From Peronospora farinosa (Eukaryota; Oomycota; Peronosporomycetes; Peronosporales; Peronosporaceae), in NCBI GenBank assembly GCA_947646735.1, contig CANTFK010000921.1:248001-312000 (forward strand): DNA of 64,000 bases. Direction: 5' to 3'. The notes beneath the pieces are model-generated. The model ran no database searches, was not told the DNA's origin, and saw nothing but the letters and a program-made list of their open reading frames with translations. This document shows, piece by piece, positions 23,513-34,061 of this stretch (positions are counted from its first letter, which is position 1; each line of letters starts with the position of its first letter). A program made the translations under genes and the position numbers.

Positions 23513-25300
23513 ATGACCGAATTCATACGCACCATTTGGCAAAATACCGCCAATACCAAGTCGACGTCATCATCTGATATGCAACCCGTGGATCAAATTT
23601 ACTTACCTCCTTCAACACCTGCAACTTCATCTTCAACAAACGGGATGGAAAAGCAACGTCTTATTAAACTGGAGCCACCCATGTCACCAGTCTCGGACTC
23701 TGAGAGCCAGTCAGCGAAAGCTCAACGTCTGGCTCGTGTCAATGCCCGACGTGACAAACGAAAACCATCGGACAGTGTTGATGTGGTCCACACCAACAAG
23801 AAACTTAAGACAGAAATGGCGTTAGATTCCAGTGGCGAAGAACGTCTGCGAGCGATGGAAGCGCAATTGGAACATTTAGATCCGGATTCGAAGGAAGCTA
23901 AAAAGAAACGACGTCTGATTCGGAACCGAATGTCGGCACAACTTCATCGGGAACGGAAGAAAGCGTACGTGGGTCAATTAGAAGACCAATTACAAGCCAA
24001 GGAGAATCAACTTAAGGTGTTACAAGAGCAACTTGCCGCCATGGCGATGGAAAGTGAGCAACTGAAGCAGCAACTTCATCAAAAACAAACCATGGACAAG
24101 GAAATACAGATCAAAGCAGAGCCAGTTCCATTGGAAAAAGCGGCACTTTCGGCTCCAGTGACTGTGTCAGAGGACGGACACCCGCCTGTGGATTGGGCAG
24201 TTTGTCTGGAAGATGTGGACGAAGCGATGGTTGGAGAGGACCTTCTCTGTGATCTGGACGAGTCCCCACTTGCTGCTTATGGACTGAATCATTCTATTAG
24301 TGACGATCCCGTGTCGACCGCATTGGCTGCCGAAGAAGAACGGCAGAAGATCGAGGCACAGACTCAATCTCATTATGAGATTCATGCTGCAAAGAAAAAT
24401 TTAGCCATGATGATGGCGATGATGTTTTCCGTGACATTTTGTGGACAAGGCGAGTCTGTGGCTAATGTTACAAGTGGGAGCAATTTCTCGTCCATGTTTA
24501 ATGCTGTTCCGGTGAAGGAATTGTCACAAATGAGTATTGCATCACGTATTGTGGCGTGTCTTGAAAAGACGTCGTGGGAAGATTTCCAAGATGTATCTTC
24601 GTGGACGGCCTCGGCCGCTAGTGCCGCTGCTGCTGCTGCTGTTGCGGTGTCGGCGGAGAAGAAGTCACGTTCTTCGCCGACCCAAAAGCCGGCGGACTCG
24701 CCGTCTGCAGCATCTGACGTGACGGACGCGGGATCGTGCGGATCTCCGAAGGAACTTGCGGACGTTGGCATGAGCTTTGACACGGATCTGATTGAGGAGT
24801 TTGTATACCCAGTGGACGAACCGTTCGTTCCTGCACTTGCTGACACCAATTGGTTTGGCACTGACAGTGCCGACTTTGGCCACAGTGACGTCGAAGGCGA
24901 CGACGAGCCTATTTCGGAGACCAAGACAATGTTCAAACCCGTGTCGATGACCTCGTGCTTGTACGAGAAGCTGACGAAGCTTTGGAACGAGAAAAATCAG
25001 GTGATTCTGACCGTCTTGAACGGCAAGAACGAGGTAACTCGACGTTCGGTGGCTGATATGAGTACAATCCGCAAGGGAATGTCTACCCGTGCTCTGTTCC
25101 CGACAACAGCTGCCACTGCGGCGACCTTGTCGACCGACAAGCTACTGAAGACGCACGAGCAGTCGGTCACGTTCCTTTACCCGCTGAGCGCGTTCTCGGA
25201 GGATCAGCGCTCGGCTGCTTTTCCTAATGGTGGTGCCTCCGACCAGGTATTTCTCGAGGTGTCGTGCCAGATCAATGATGCGGTTAACCCTGTGCTATAA
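23513..25300 (+). CDS. bZIP transcription factor
   Basis: 595-aa single-exon protein. The basic region at about 129-155 reads KKKRRLIRNRMSAQLHRERK and fits the bZIP DNA-contact pattern N-x7-R, with a normal Asn rather than the substituted residues found in some oomycete bZIPs. A leucine zipper follows to about 195 (LEDQLQAKENQLKVLQEQL, then heptads of L and M). The rest is low complexity: an acidic stretch at 225-300, a polyalanine run at about 364-381, and a Ser/Thr-rich tail. A hydrophobic stretch NLAMMMAMMFSVTFC at about 296-311 might be a membrane helix, with possible N-glycosylation sites NVT and NFS just after. The target genes are unknown; DNA binding by this family is well established. 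Confidence 0.9.
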   Translation: MTEFIRTIWQNTANTKSTSSSDMQPVDQIYLPPSTPATSSSTNGMEKQRLIKLEPPMSPVSDSESQSAKAQRLARVNARRDKRKPSDSVDVVHTNKKLKTEMALDSSGEERLRAMEAQLEHLDPDSKEAKKKRRLIRNRMSAQLHRERKKAYVGQLEDQLQAKENQLKVLQEQLAAMAMESEQLKQQLHQKQTMDKEIQIKAEPVPLEKAALSAPVTVSEDGHPPVDWAVCLEDVDEAMVGEDLLCDLDESPLAAYGLNHSISDDPVSTALAAEEERQKIEAQTQSHYEIHAAKKNLAMMMAMMFSVTFCGQGESVANVTSGSNFSSMFNAVPVKELSQMSIASRIVACLEKTSWEDFQDVSSWTASAASAAAAAAVAVSAEKKSRSSPTQKPADSPSAASDVTDAGSCGSPKELADVGMSFDTDLIEEFVYPVDEPFVPALADTNWFGTDSADFGHSDVEGDDEPISETKTMFKPVSMTSCLYEKLTKLWNEKNQVILTVLNGKNEVTRRSVADMSTIRKGMSTRALFPTTAATAATLSTDKLLKTHEQSVTFLYPLSAFSEDQRSAAFPNGGASDQVFLEVSCQINDAVNPVL

Positions 25301-25640
25301 AGGATTGGCGTGAGGTAGGTAGACATTCAGTATTAGGGAGCGCGAACAAAGCACTCTAGCTTAGTATCTCTTCATTTTCGATGTGGCATGTAGTTACATA
25401 TCTATCAGATGAACCATAGAATCAAGGACATCGAGGCAAAAAAAATCAATGGTATTTCTGCTTGTGTACAAACATGTATTGTCACCACTGGGACGTCTTC
25501 TCCTTTTGCACTTCTACTTGCATTGTAAGAAACTCGTCACTAGCCGGACATATGGAGTGATGCTTCGAGCAATCACGATATTCGTGCATGAGCACAATTC
25601 GATTTTTCTGTTTTCGATTACCCATGCACACATGCCAGCA
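25301..25640. other. Convergent intergenic region between bZIP and PARN
   Basis: 340 bases between two convergent stop codons. It should contain both 3' untranslated regions. Nothing else seen. Confidence 0.4.
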
Positions 25641-28129
25641 CTACGCCATCTCAGAACTCTTGCGTTTCCTGCGGGCTTTCTCGTCGTCACTAGTAGACTG
25701 TGGGTGTGGAAGCAGCATCAAATTTGTCGTCATTGCCTCCATCTCCGACGATGCTGGACATCGATCCAAATCAACGCACCCGATTGACGGCATGGGGTCA
25801 TTCGCAGACCCCCAGCACTCTTTTGATTGACTGCGTACTGTCAAAAGCTGCTCGACTGCCTCGGCTGATGGCAACTCGACGTAAACACACTGCTGTCCCT
25901 CCCAGTGAACATTTACGAGTCTAGTTGCAGATTGTAGATTGAGTGCCCACCCCACACAGTGCTTGATGTGGAACGTCTTCAAAGCTGGGCTTGAAATATT
26001 GCCATCATTCGGCAAAGGCGTAGCACCGGCAGCAATTGGTGCACGCGTTCGTGTCAACTTCATCCGGACAAACCGAGACCGCGATGGTGTGGGGGTAGGC
26101 TCAGGAAACGGACCTGGTAGATCCAGCACATACTTCGGCAGAAACTGGCTCACAAACAACACGTTTCGTAGGCTCTCGAGTGTTTCATCCATGTGCGTTG
26201 GGTTTCGATTTGAGTGTTGCGAAGACTTTCCCAAAGAAGCGATGCACTCGTTCGACACTCCCAGACCGGAACACACGCGCAAGAATACGAACCCCGTCAT
26301 GAATGCGTCATAGCCTGCCTGGTGTGCCTGAAGCAGTACTTGAGATGAACTCGTTAGTTCACTTTCGTACTCACGTGCTGCATCGACACCCCTCACACTT
26401 GGCTGCACGCTATGAACATCTGGACCGTAGAATGGATGTTTCGACAATACCTTGAAGCAATTCTCAAGCGCAGTATGTGTCAAATGAGTCGCAAAGGAGT
26501 CAACCTTCTGCATAGCGTTTTCAACGAGCGTTTTTGTATCAAAGACACCACCACCCTCACCAAGCCACGTATGCAGCTCTCGCTGAAACTCGGCACAACG
26601 CTCTGGTAGTGGTCCGTGGAACTTCTCGTAGCACTGCATGAGATCAAGGAGCATGTTGTGCCCAACGATCGGTTTCTGCGCGGCCACAATGACGTCCAGC
26701 ACAGCAGTAAAACCAACCAGACTGAGGTTTCGCTCGCGTATCTCGTCGTCTGCGAGCTGTTGGTCAGCTAGCAACAACGCTTGCTTTTGGCATTTCGAAC
26801 GCGCAACAACAATACGAACTCGCCGTCTCCAAGGATTACGAACGACGTCCTCATCGTCAACGTTGTCCACCTTGCAATCCAGTGCTAAAGCATCTGGAAG
26901 AACTTCGCGGAGATATTGCACGAGAGCATGGCGACGGAATGGTGCCAGTGCTTCAGTCACGTAAGCACCGCACGGAGCGAATATCGGATCGGCAGGTACT
27001 GGTGCCAGCAAGAATCGCTTCATGGCGGCGACAGTGTCATGTATAAGGTTCTTCTCTTCTACACCTTGCTGCAAATCGTGTTCCGGCATGCCCTCCTCCT
27101 GTTGTTCTCTATCATCTTCATCGACAGCCTTTTCGTTTTCCTCCTCAATATCTTCCTCTTTGGCTGCATGCTTTACATCTTCTTTAGCATGTAGCTGTTC
27201 CATATAATCTTCCTTCCCATCTATAGCACTGCTAGTCAAAATACTTGCAAGTGGTGTCAAACAATTACGATCTCTCGTGTCTTCACTTCTCTGTCTATTC
27301 CGTCCATTGTTCTTCTTTTTATTTTTCTTTCCACCACGTCGTCCACGTCGTCTAATTCCAGTATCTTGCACAACCTCCACCGCCTTCCCAATCGCAGTAT
27401 CTCTTCTATCATCAAAAAATTCAAGTTGCTGCTGCAATTTGCTCATCAATTGATCCAGAAAAGCTTGTGTTTCGTCCGTAATTAGCACCGATTGTTCCTT
27501 ATTAAACTTCCTCAATATCTCAGGTCTCGCTGATCTTTCCAGTGCCGATTTGCATAATTCCTGCTGCTGCTCATCATGTGACAAGTACCCGATTCCTCGA
27601 TCGATCCAAGTGTTCAAATCGAACCCATGGGCTCGAGTATACTGCAGACACTTGGCTTGCACCAAGAACCTTCTGTCTGGACAAGCAGGAACTCCTCTTA
27701 GTGTCCCATTGGCTGTAGCTCCTGAGCCGTCGTGGAAGACCGGAAATAGCGGGAATTGATACGTCTCAACCTGAAAACTTTTCGCCTCGGCGTCCCAACT
27801 AAAAACCGCGAGCCCAAATTGCACGAGTGGAAACTGCTTGGCACTCTCTCGATATTGAGCATAACGTTCATCAATTGAATCCATGACACTGGGACGTGGT
27901 GTTCTATAATACAAAAGAGCAGAGAAAAAATTAACAATTGGTAACAAGAAATTTGTATTGAGATTCGGAGCTTTGGAGCAAGAGCTACGGACTCGTGACA
28001 AGAGAGACCGCCCATTTCAGTATCAATCGATACGAATGCACTGCGGTTTATTAGACACTGTAAATGATCGAGCGTTGCTGCGTTGAGCTCGTCACGTCCG
28101 AGCTCCTGCACCTGCATATCATACAGCAT
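25641..28129 (-). CDS. PARN: Poly(A)-specific ribonuclease (PARN/CAF1 family)
   Basis: DEDD-type 3' exonuclease that shortens poly(A) tails and trims small RNAs. Two exons in transcript order: 28129-27993 and 27903-25641, giving 799 aa. The 89-nt intron (27904-27992) uses gtccgt..tatag and joins GLSCHE to TPRPSV in frame. The first acidic pair is D36 and E38 in FVSIDTEMGG. PIVGHNMLLDLM at about 463 supplies the next Asp, and HQAGYDAFMTG at about 578 supplies the His and last Asp of the DEDDh set, so the nuclease looks active. An insertion at about 215-345 carries a very basic patch (RRRGRRGGKKNKKKNNGR) and then an acidic stretch, which may bind RNA or direct nuclear entry. The ATG at 28129 is chosen; the frame is open further upstream without another ATG. 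The C-terminus ends with basic KARRKRKSS. Confidence 0.88.
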
Positions 28130-28296
28130 TTGGCTTGTCAAAAAGAAAGTTATAACTTGAAAATTGAAATTTGACGTCACTTTTCATGGGATGAGGTATT
28201 TAACATGTGAACTTATTCATTGTAAAACATTAAAAAGTAGAACGAAATTCGCTACTACGGGGATATTGAGCTTGTTATTCATTGATAGCTATACAG
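28130..28296. promoter_or_regulatory. Short spacer between Dicer-like stop and PARN start
   Basis: Only 167 bases, AT-rich, separate the two genes on the same strand. The PARN promoter must lie here or inside the end of the Dicer-like gene. Confidence 0.4.
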
Positions 28297-31200
28297 TTAA
28301 TCGTCTTCATCACTTGAGAATCTCAAGTCTTCCATCAGATCATCACCTGTATTGTCCATGGACAGCCCACTTTCATGACATACGTACGCATACGCATCTT
28401 GTCCCACAGTTTCAAGTAACGGTCCCATGAAGACATCTCGAATAACTTGAAGATCTCGACCAGAATCCAAGAACACTGCGGCCACAAGAGCTTCAAACAC
28501 ATCTGCATACATTTTCGGCAAAGAGTGGTTCTTTCCACGAGCTGAAACACCTTTGCTTTTCGCCTTGAGCTTGCTCGATACACCAACAGCTTCAAACGTT
28601 GGACTTAGACCGGTACTTGCTTCATTTCGGGCGTACTTTCGCTCGATATTGGTCACGCGATTCATCGTCTCGCGGTCAATACGGACGGCCCCGGCAAATA
28701 AACACTCGTCTACACCAAAGCATACCAACGCTGTCTTGCCCAAGGCATCGTTAGATACCGTTGCACTCTTCCATTGTGAGAGTGACCCGGGCAACCATTT
28801 GTCGTACATGAGGAATGCATATGATAGGGTCAAGTACTCGATCAAAGCATCACCCAGGTACTCTAGTCGCTCGTAATCACCTTTCCAGACTGTCTTCTTC
28901 TTTTTTTGCGTGCGTGATATTACTTCAATGTCCCCAGTACTCGCATCAGCGTCGTTCGCATCCTTCTGGTCAATATGTAGAACAAGCTGACCAACTGATG
29001 GGTGCGTCACTGCTTCCAACAGTAGGCGCTTATTGCGAAACGTGTACTTCAATCGTTGCTGAAGAAGCCTAAACCGCTTTGGTAGATCTTCAAACTGCGG
29101 TACCTTAAAGTTTAGACTCAACGGGCGTTGAACACCCCCACGAGACGTCATTGCAGCATCGTACAGCTCATTGGGGAAGCAATCCGGGTAAAACGGCTGC
29201 GCAAAGTGTGTAGACGGGTGCTCAAGGACGCTGACACCAACCCACTTGAGGAAGTGTCGAGCGCCTTTTTCCCCCTTACCGACCAAGTACGCTCCAGCAA
29301 TCGCCTCAAGAACGTCTGCAATCCATTTTGATGGAGCTACCACTGGATCAGGCGTCTTGCCCATGCATGATGGCTTCCAGCACTGGAAAGGGTGCTGCTC
29401 CACTTCGGCTGGGTACAAAATATAGTGATGAAGACGTGCTGCTAATGCAAACTGATTGAGTCGATCGTTGCGGATGATGTCACGACGAAGCTGCGTCAAT
29501 TGACCCTCCTGTGAAATATCTTTCCGCTTTTCGTACATATACCACGAGGTCTCGAGTTTTAAAAACGTATCTCCGAGGATTTCTAGTCGTTCATACGCAG
29601 GTTTTGTGGTCGCATCGTCTAAAAGTGTCATATCGAGCTCCAGACCAATTTCACCCATGAGGTGTGAGATTTGGCATTTGCGCTCAAATTCATATAGAAG
29701 TGGCACCAATCCCATTGCATCAAAAAAGCGGCTCTTCGTCAGGCGCAGGCGCGAGGTGTACTGCGGGATGAGCAAGCGCTCATTAAACTTGGTTTTGTAC
29801 TGTGCAGTATTTCCTTCGTCGTTATTTCGCTGCATGACCCTTCGAATAATTGGAACAATAGGAGGAACCTGTATACCATGAATCAATGGCTGGTCCGCAT
29901 CGGCCTCCTCGAGCTGTTGCCGAGTATACCACCGACCAAGAATGGGATTGCCTGGGGTAGATTTTCCTTTTCTTAGATGGGACGTCCATGTTTGCTCGTC
30001 TGTCAGGTACTCCTTATGTATATCCTCCATCGTTCGATCAGTACAAGCTTGAACCACATAGCTAACATTAAGGCGATAGGTCGGTACGCAAATCCATTCT
30101 TCCATTGCATTTACTGAACCTCCTGTAACACCTGTCGTCGGTAATGGCCACAGTGGCTCGAGTAGTGGTTTCCCAATGATTTCACGAACGTAGTCCCAGT
30201 CTAACGATAGCATGGATGGTTGTGTCGTCTCATCCAGCACGCTGGGCACAACCAAGTACCCTTTGTCGTTTTGTTCAGAAAATTCGTTCCACACGTTATC
30301 ACTTGCAATGTCGACATCACGCATTGCGTCTTCTACACCCATACAAGCTAGACGCATTACCACCAAATGGAAGTGCAGTACTTCGTGCAGCTGTTGCTTT
30401 GTTAGAATGAGCTTTAACGGCCTTTTCGCCAGCGTTATTGGCTGGATCTTTGGTGACATCACACCACTTGTCGCAAAATCATAGCGCCACCCCGTATTGG
30501 TGTTACCAGTATACAACTCGTTAGTCGACAAGATCGCGTAGGGCGCACCACTGAGGCCATAGAGGCACATCGTTGTCGACCACTCCTCACCTTCTTCAAT
30601 ACTGCTAGCAGCTTCTTGTGTCAGGCTTCGAATCGGCCGCAAACTCAATTCCACCGCGCTTACCGGCGGTAAATCATACGATGATTGCGTCGATAGATCA
30701 GTCAGTTGTGATTTATTTTCTGGGGCTTCGTCGTTCTCGTCTAGCACGACTGTGATATCAACGTCGAAAGTCCTATTCTTGCTATCGGTAGCTTCTGTGC
30801 CTTTTTCGTCGGCATGAATAGTAGCCACCTGATCGTCTAGAAGTTTTGAGCGAAAATGCCGATCCAGCAACCCCTTCTTTACTAATTCTTGACACGCCTT
30901 GAAAGCAACAATTCCCTTTGCCTCGTCTTGCGTCTCTACCTGCTGCGAATGAAGCTGCTTTCTAATGCCCAAAGCGCCAGGAAGTTTCAATGTTGCTGAG
31001 TAGCGGAATCGTGTATCATGGACATCGCTAGGATTGGTATCGTATGCTTCGTCGTCGTCATCCTCAATTTCGTCCGTAGTCTCCTCTATTGTTGCTTTAG
31101 CATGCTGCTCAGCCTCAGCTTTCAGCTCGTCAATTTTATCAGTCAGCTTTGAGTTGTACTTCAATAGCTTCTTTTTCGATCGTTTCAAAGACGGTGCCAT

Positions 31201-33291
31201 GTGCTTCGTAATAGCGATTCGCCTCACTATGTACTGCGGGCGACGGTCATACGTATCTAGACCTGGCAGCGTATCACAAAACTTGCTCAGACACTCCGAA
31301 CTATTCGTCACGTTTAGAATAGCACCTGTGTCACGATTGATAATCTCGTACGGATTTACCATAGGCTGAACTGGCGTTGGAATTACCGACATTTGATGTT
31401 GTGCCTGCAGCGAGGCCAAGGTAGAGCTCGTTGTATCTGGTGTAGCAGCTTCCGCTGGGGCAAGTGGCATCTGTAGACTCCTCCTCACACCAGTAGATGA
31501 TGATTGTGCCGCTGCAAGGCAAACTTGGCTATTTTCTTGCTCGAGTCGAATATACTCCTGCATTTTTCGAACAAGATCTTCAAATTTCTTACGAGCTAGC
31601 ATTGTGTCTGCAGTAACATACTTAATGAAACCGCGTGTGCGGTCGGCTCGCTTTCCGAATTCAAAAAGTTTGTCGGCTTCCTGAAGCTCATTCATGACCA
31701 CGACGAGATCGCAGAGTGGCGGATCCATTCGCATCTTTGGCGAGCCCATCGATACAGACGTGGTCACCATAATCTTTGTTTCGAAGTCCGTCAACATTTG
31801 CACCACTTTACGAAATGACGAAAACCGAAGTGAGCCAGATATACGAGCATAGCTATTACCTAGCATGCAACAGCTCGGTGGTAAACCTAATTCTGCCAAC
31901 GCAGTGGTCAAATACTCAGCAATGACGCGGCAATGACATCGTCTTTTGACAAACACCCAAGTCCGGACTTGCTTTTCCCCTGGAGAATTGCTAAATCGAT
32001 TCCGAATCACCTCAGCGGTCTTTAATAGCCGTGGTGAGACCTTCAGTGTCCCACAAATTTCCAACTGTACAGACAGCCACAAGAGAATTTTCAAAATCGG
32101 TCGAATTTTCTGCTTTGTGGTTTCATCGATCGCGACATGGGCTCCAATAAATCTAGCAATCAAACGGTCTATCTTTGTCGATTCTCCCACTTGATCAGCA
32201 TTTGCTTCACAACCACCTCCAACCATCATTTCAGTCTTTTCTTCATCACTACATACCTCTCCATCTTCCGGATCAGCATCCATTTCTTGTCCATTCATTG
32301 GCTCATCAACCTCCACAGCATTCGTCTGTTGTTTCCGTTTTCGATTGTTTATATTATCTGGGTCGTCCACAATACAAGCTTGCAAATTAGTTTGCAATTC
32401 CATCTCAATAAACTTCCATAAACACCACTGTCCCAAATGACTTTTCACTGTTTCTGCATCATGAATAAACCGATTAACTTTCGCTTGTTTCTTGCGTTCA
32501 TCATAAACTGCTGCTGAGTTACCAAGCTCCAATTCCAGTCGAAAAAGATTTACGAAATTCACTTTTTTACTGTTTGCACCCAATAGAAAATCCCGTACAC
32601 TCACTAAACCTTCCTTTCCAACCTCTTCCTTCTCCACATCATCAAAAACTTCACATAACACCGGTGGAAATGTCGGCTCCATAGACGTCGACGAGAAGAC
32701 TGGCAACATATTAAACACATGAATATGCTTCAATAATGGATTTGTGACTGGATTCCAGTCCATTTTTGATGCTAAGAGCCTTGTCGTGGCAAAAATTCGC
32801 GTCGATTTCTTGGTCAGTAGCTCCGTTAGTAGCTTAAAGAATGACGGGAGCTCAGCATGTACCAAATCCCAGTCTTCTACGACCAGCAGCTGAATATCTG
32901 TGAGCCTAAGGGTTCCTCTACGTAATAATTCTTGGAGAATTAATGGTGATAAAATTGTGATCTGTCCACGTGCTCTTTGCAACTCTTTGCAAGCAAAGTC
33001 GGCGTCGTCGAGCCATTTGCTTGACTTGGTGGATGTTGACACAATGTCGTCGCTACAAATTATACGTAGTCCACATAATCTGGCAAGTTGGGTCTGTAAT
33101 GTTGCGCGTCCTGATGGCGACGCGGCTATTGCCAGCGCTAATTGCTGAGGATTCGATGCAGCGGATTCACATAGTAAGGCACAGCTTACAAACGTCTTAC
33201 CAACAGGTTGCGTGCTACTGAGTAATAGACTGTGGTGACGAGCTACAGCTGCAATTTCTCGCTGGTGTTCCCATAATGCGGCATCCATCAA
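28297..33291 (-). CDS. DCL: Dicer-like ribonuclease III with degenerate helicase
   Basis: 1664-aa single-exon Dicer-like protein that would cut long double-stranded RNA into small RNAs for silencing. The N-terminus aligns with the Dicer helicase: the Walker A-like TQPVGKT at 27-33 is kept, but the DExH box is VEDW at about 138 and motif VI reads FGKRADR instead of QRxGRxGR. A Dicer dimerisation domain lies at about 760-860 (LKLPGALGIRKQLHSQ). The PAZ-to-RNase connector has NERLLIPQYTSRLRLTKS. RNase IIIa carries ERLEILGDTFLK at about 1233 and ADVLEAIAGAYL; RNase IIIb carries ERLEYLGDALIEYL at about 1473 and ADVFEALVAAVFLDS at about 1595. All acidic catalytic positions in both RNase III domains appear present. 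No C-terminal double-stranded RNA binding domain was seen; the protein ends in an acidic tail. Confidence 0.93.
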   Translation of the reverse strand: MMDAALWEHQREIAAVARHHSLLLSSTQPVGKTFVSCALLCESAASNPQQLALAIAASPSGRATLQTQLARLCGLRIICSDDIVSTSTKSSKWLDDADFACKELQRARGQITILSPLILQELLRRGTLRLTDIQLLVVEDWDLVHAELPSFFKLLTELLTKKSTRIFATTRLLASKMDWNPVTNPLLKHIHVFNMLPVFSSTSMEPTFPPVLCEVFDDVEKEEVGKEGLVSVRDFLLGANSKKVNFVNLFRLELELGNSAAVYDERKKQAKVNRFIHDAETVKSHLGQWCLWKFIEMELQTNLQACIVDDPDNINNRKRKQQTNAVEVDEPMNGQEMDADPEDGEVCSDEEKTEMMVGGGCEANADQVGESTKIDRLIARFIGAHVAIDETTKQKIRPILKILLWLSVQLEICGTLKVSPRLLKTAEVIRNRFSNSPGEKQVRTWVFVKRRCHCRVIAEYLTTALAELGLPPSCCMLGNSYARISGSLRFSSFRKVVQMLTDFETKIMVTTSVSMGSPKMRMDPPLCDLVVVMNELQEADKLFEFGKRADRTRGFIKYVTADTMLARKKFEDLVRKMQEYIRLEQENSQVCLAAAQSSSTGVRRSLQMPLAPAEAATPDTTSSTLASLQAQHQMSVIPTPVQPMVNPYEIINRDTGAILNVTNSSECLSKFCDTLPGLDTYDRRPQYIVRRIAITKHMAPSLKRSKKKLLKYNSKLTDKIDELKAEAEQHAKATIEETTDEIEDDDDEAYDTNPSDVHDTRFRYSATLKLPGALGIRKQLHSQQVETQDEAKGIVAFKACQELVKKGLLDRHFRSKLLDDQVATIHADEKGTEATDSKNRTFDVDITVVLDENDEAPENKSQLTDLSTQSSYDLPPVSAVELSLRPIRSLTQEAASSIEEGEEWSTTMCLYGLSGAPYAILSTNELYTGNTNTGWRYDFATSGVMSPKIQPITLAKRPLKLILTKQQLHEVLHFHLVVMRLACMGVEDAMRDVDIASDNVWNEFSEQNDKGYLVVPSVLDETTQPSMLSLDWDYVREIIGKPLLEPLWPLPTTGVTGGSVNAMEEWICVPTYRLNVSYVVQACTDRTMEDIHKEYLTDEQTWTSHLRKGKSTPGNPILGRWYTRQQLEEADADQPLIHGIQVPPIVPIIRRVMQRNNDEGNTAQYKTKFNERLLIPQYTSRLRLTKSRFFDAMGLVPLLYEFERKCQISHLMGEIGLELDMTLLDDATTKPAYERLEILGDTFLKLETSWYMYEKRKDISQEGQLTQLRRDIIRNDRLNQFALAARLHHYILYPAEVEQHPFQCWKPSCMGKTPDPVVAPSKWIADVLEAIAGAYLVGKGEKGARHFLKWVGVSVLEHPSTHFAQPFYPDCFPNELYDAAMTSRGGVQRPLSLNFKVPQFEDLPKRFRLLQQRLKYTFRNKRLLLEAVTHPSVGQLVLHIDQKDANDADASTGDIEVISRTQKKKKTVWKGDYERLEYLGDALIEYLTLSYAFLMYDKWLPGSLSQWKSATVSNDALGKTALVCFGVDECLFAGAVRIDRETMNRVTNIERKYARNEASTGLSPTFEAVGVSSKLKAKSKGVSARGKNHSLPKMYADVFEALVAAVFLDSGRDLQVIRDVFMGPLLETVGQDAYAYVCHESGLSMDNTGDDLMEDLRFSSDEDD

Positions 33292-33504
33292 TGTAGAATG
33301 CGGAATTTGGAATGATGGTCAATTGTGTAATTGGTGTAGCATCCAGCAATTATAGAAACGATTTCTAAACTCATGTCAATTTTGGTATGATCATTGAATC
33401 TGATGACTCTAAAAAAAACTTCTTTTGGTCGTCGCGACAAGTTCTCAGCCCGTAACTTTGTTTTTTTGTGTAAGTCGCTTCTGATTCTCCACGTAAGCAC
33501 GTTC

Positions 33505-33518
33505 TCATTTCTTCAAAA
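33505..33518 (+). promoter_or_regulatory. Possible initiator-like element of the TAZ gene
   Basis: tcatttcttcaaaa, about 40 bases before the ATG at 33555, resembles the oomycete initiator core but with one base of misregister. A candidate only. Confidence 0.25.
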
Positions 33519-33554
33519 GTGCTAGCTGCCTCACTTCCTACCATCCTTCATTCC

Positions 33555-34061
33555 ATGCCCTGTCCGTCCTCAAGCTCCTTTTACAACAACACCTTTTTTG
33601 ATCGAGAACAGCAACAACAGCAACACAATTTGACAAATGACAAACAAAACGTCGACGACATAGCAGCGAGAGCCATAGCGGTGGCTTTTGCCATGCGTAA
33701 CAAATGGAAAACAAAGGCTGCGTCTTTACAGCGCGGACTTGAGCACGTGCAAAAATGTCACGCCGGTGACGCCTGCGGCAGTTTCCTCTGCCATTCCACT
33801 CGTCGGCTGATAAAAACGTACGCGACCCATTCGTGTCGCAAGAAGAACAACCTTATAGATTGCCGTGTTTGCAAGCTTTGGGACTTCCTCGTGGTCAAGC
33901 AGCAATCACCAAGGCAGAAAGGAGAACTTAGCTGCGGATCAGTTCTGATTCGGCCTCGTCAACGGACACGTCACAGTGTCCTTCACCGCCGGATTATAAC
34001 TTATCTACCAGAACCGCAGAACATGAGACGTCGCTTTTCTATTTGCGTTAAGGAAGAGTAA
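33555..34061 (+). CDS. Small TAZ-type zinc finger protein
   Basis: 168-aa protein read from the first ATG (33555); the frame is open a little further upstream but only from a GTG. Residues about 60-120 hold the spacing of a TAZ zinc finger as found in CBP/p300: LQRGLEHVQKC, then CGSFLCHSTRRLIKTYATH, SC, and DCRVCKLW, giving three HCCC-like zinc sites with the C-x-x-C ends. A Gln run and polar N-terminus precede it; the tail is basic. It probably binds proteins in transcription control, but a partner cannot be inferred. It is divergent from the Dicer-like gene, 263 bases away. An additional 3' exon cannot be excluded. Confidence 0.6.
   Translation: MPCPSSSSFYNNTFFDREQQQQQHNLTNDKQNVDDIAARAIAVAFAMRNKWKTKAASLQRGLEHVQKCHAGDACGSFLCHSTRRLIKTYATHSCRKKNNLIDCRVCKLWDFLVVKQQSPRQKGELSCGSVLIRPRQRTRHSVLHRRIITYLPEPQNMRRRFSICVKEE

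Noticed and set aside
24382..24936. 184-codon minus-strand open frame inside the bZIP gene
   Set aside because: Antisense to the low-complexity bZIP region; Ala/Ser-rich translation mirrors the repeat codons on the other strand.
28130..28180. Upstream extension of PARN to about 28180
   Set aside because: The frame is open but begins only at a GTG; the ATG at 28129 already precedes all family-conserved sequence.
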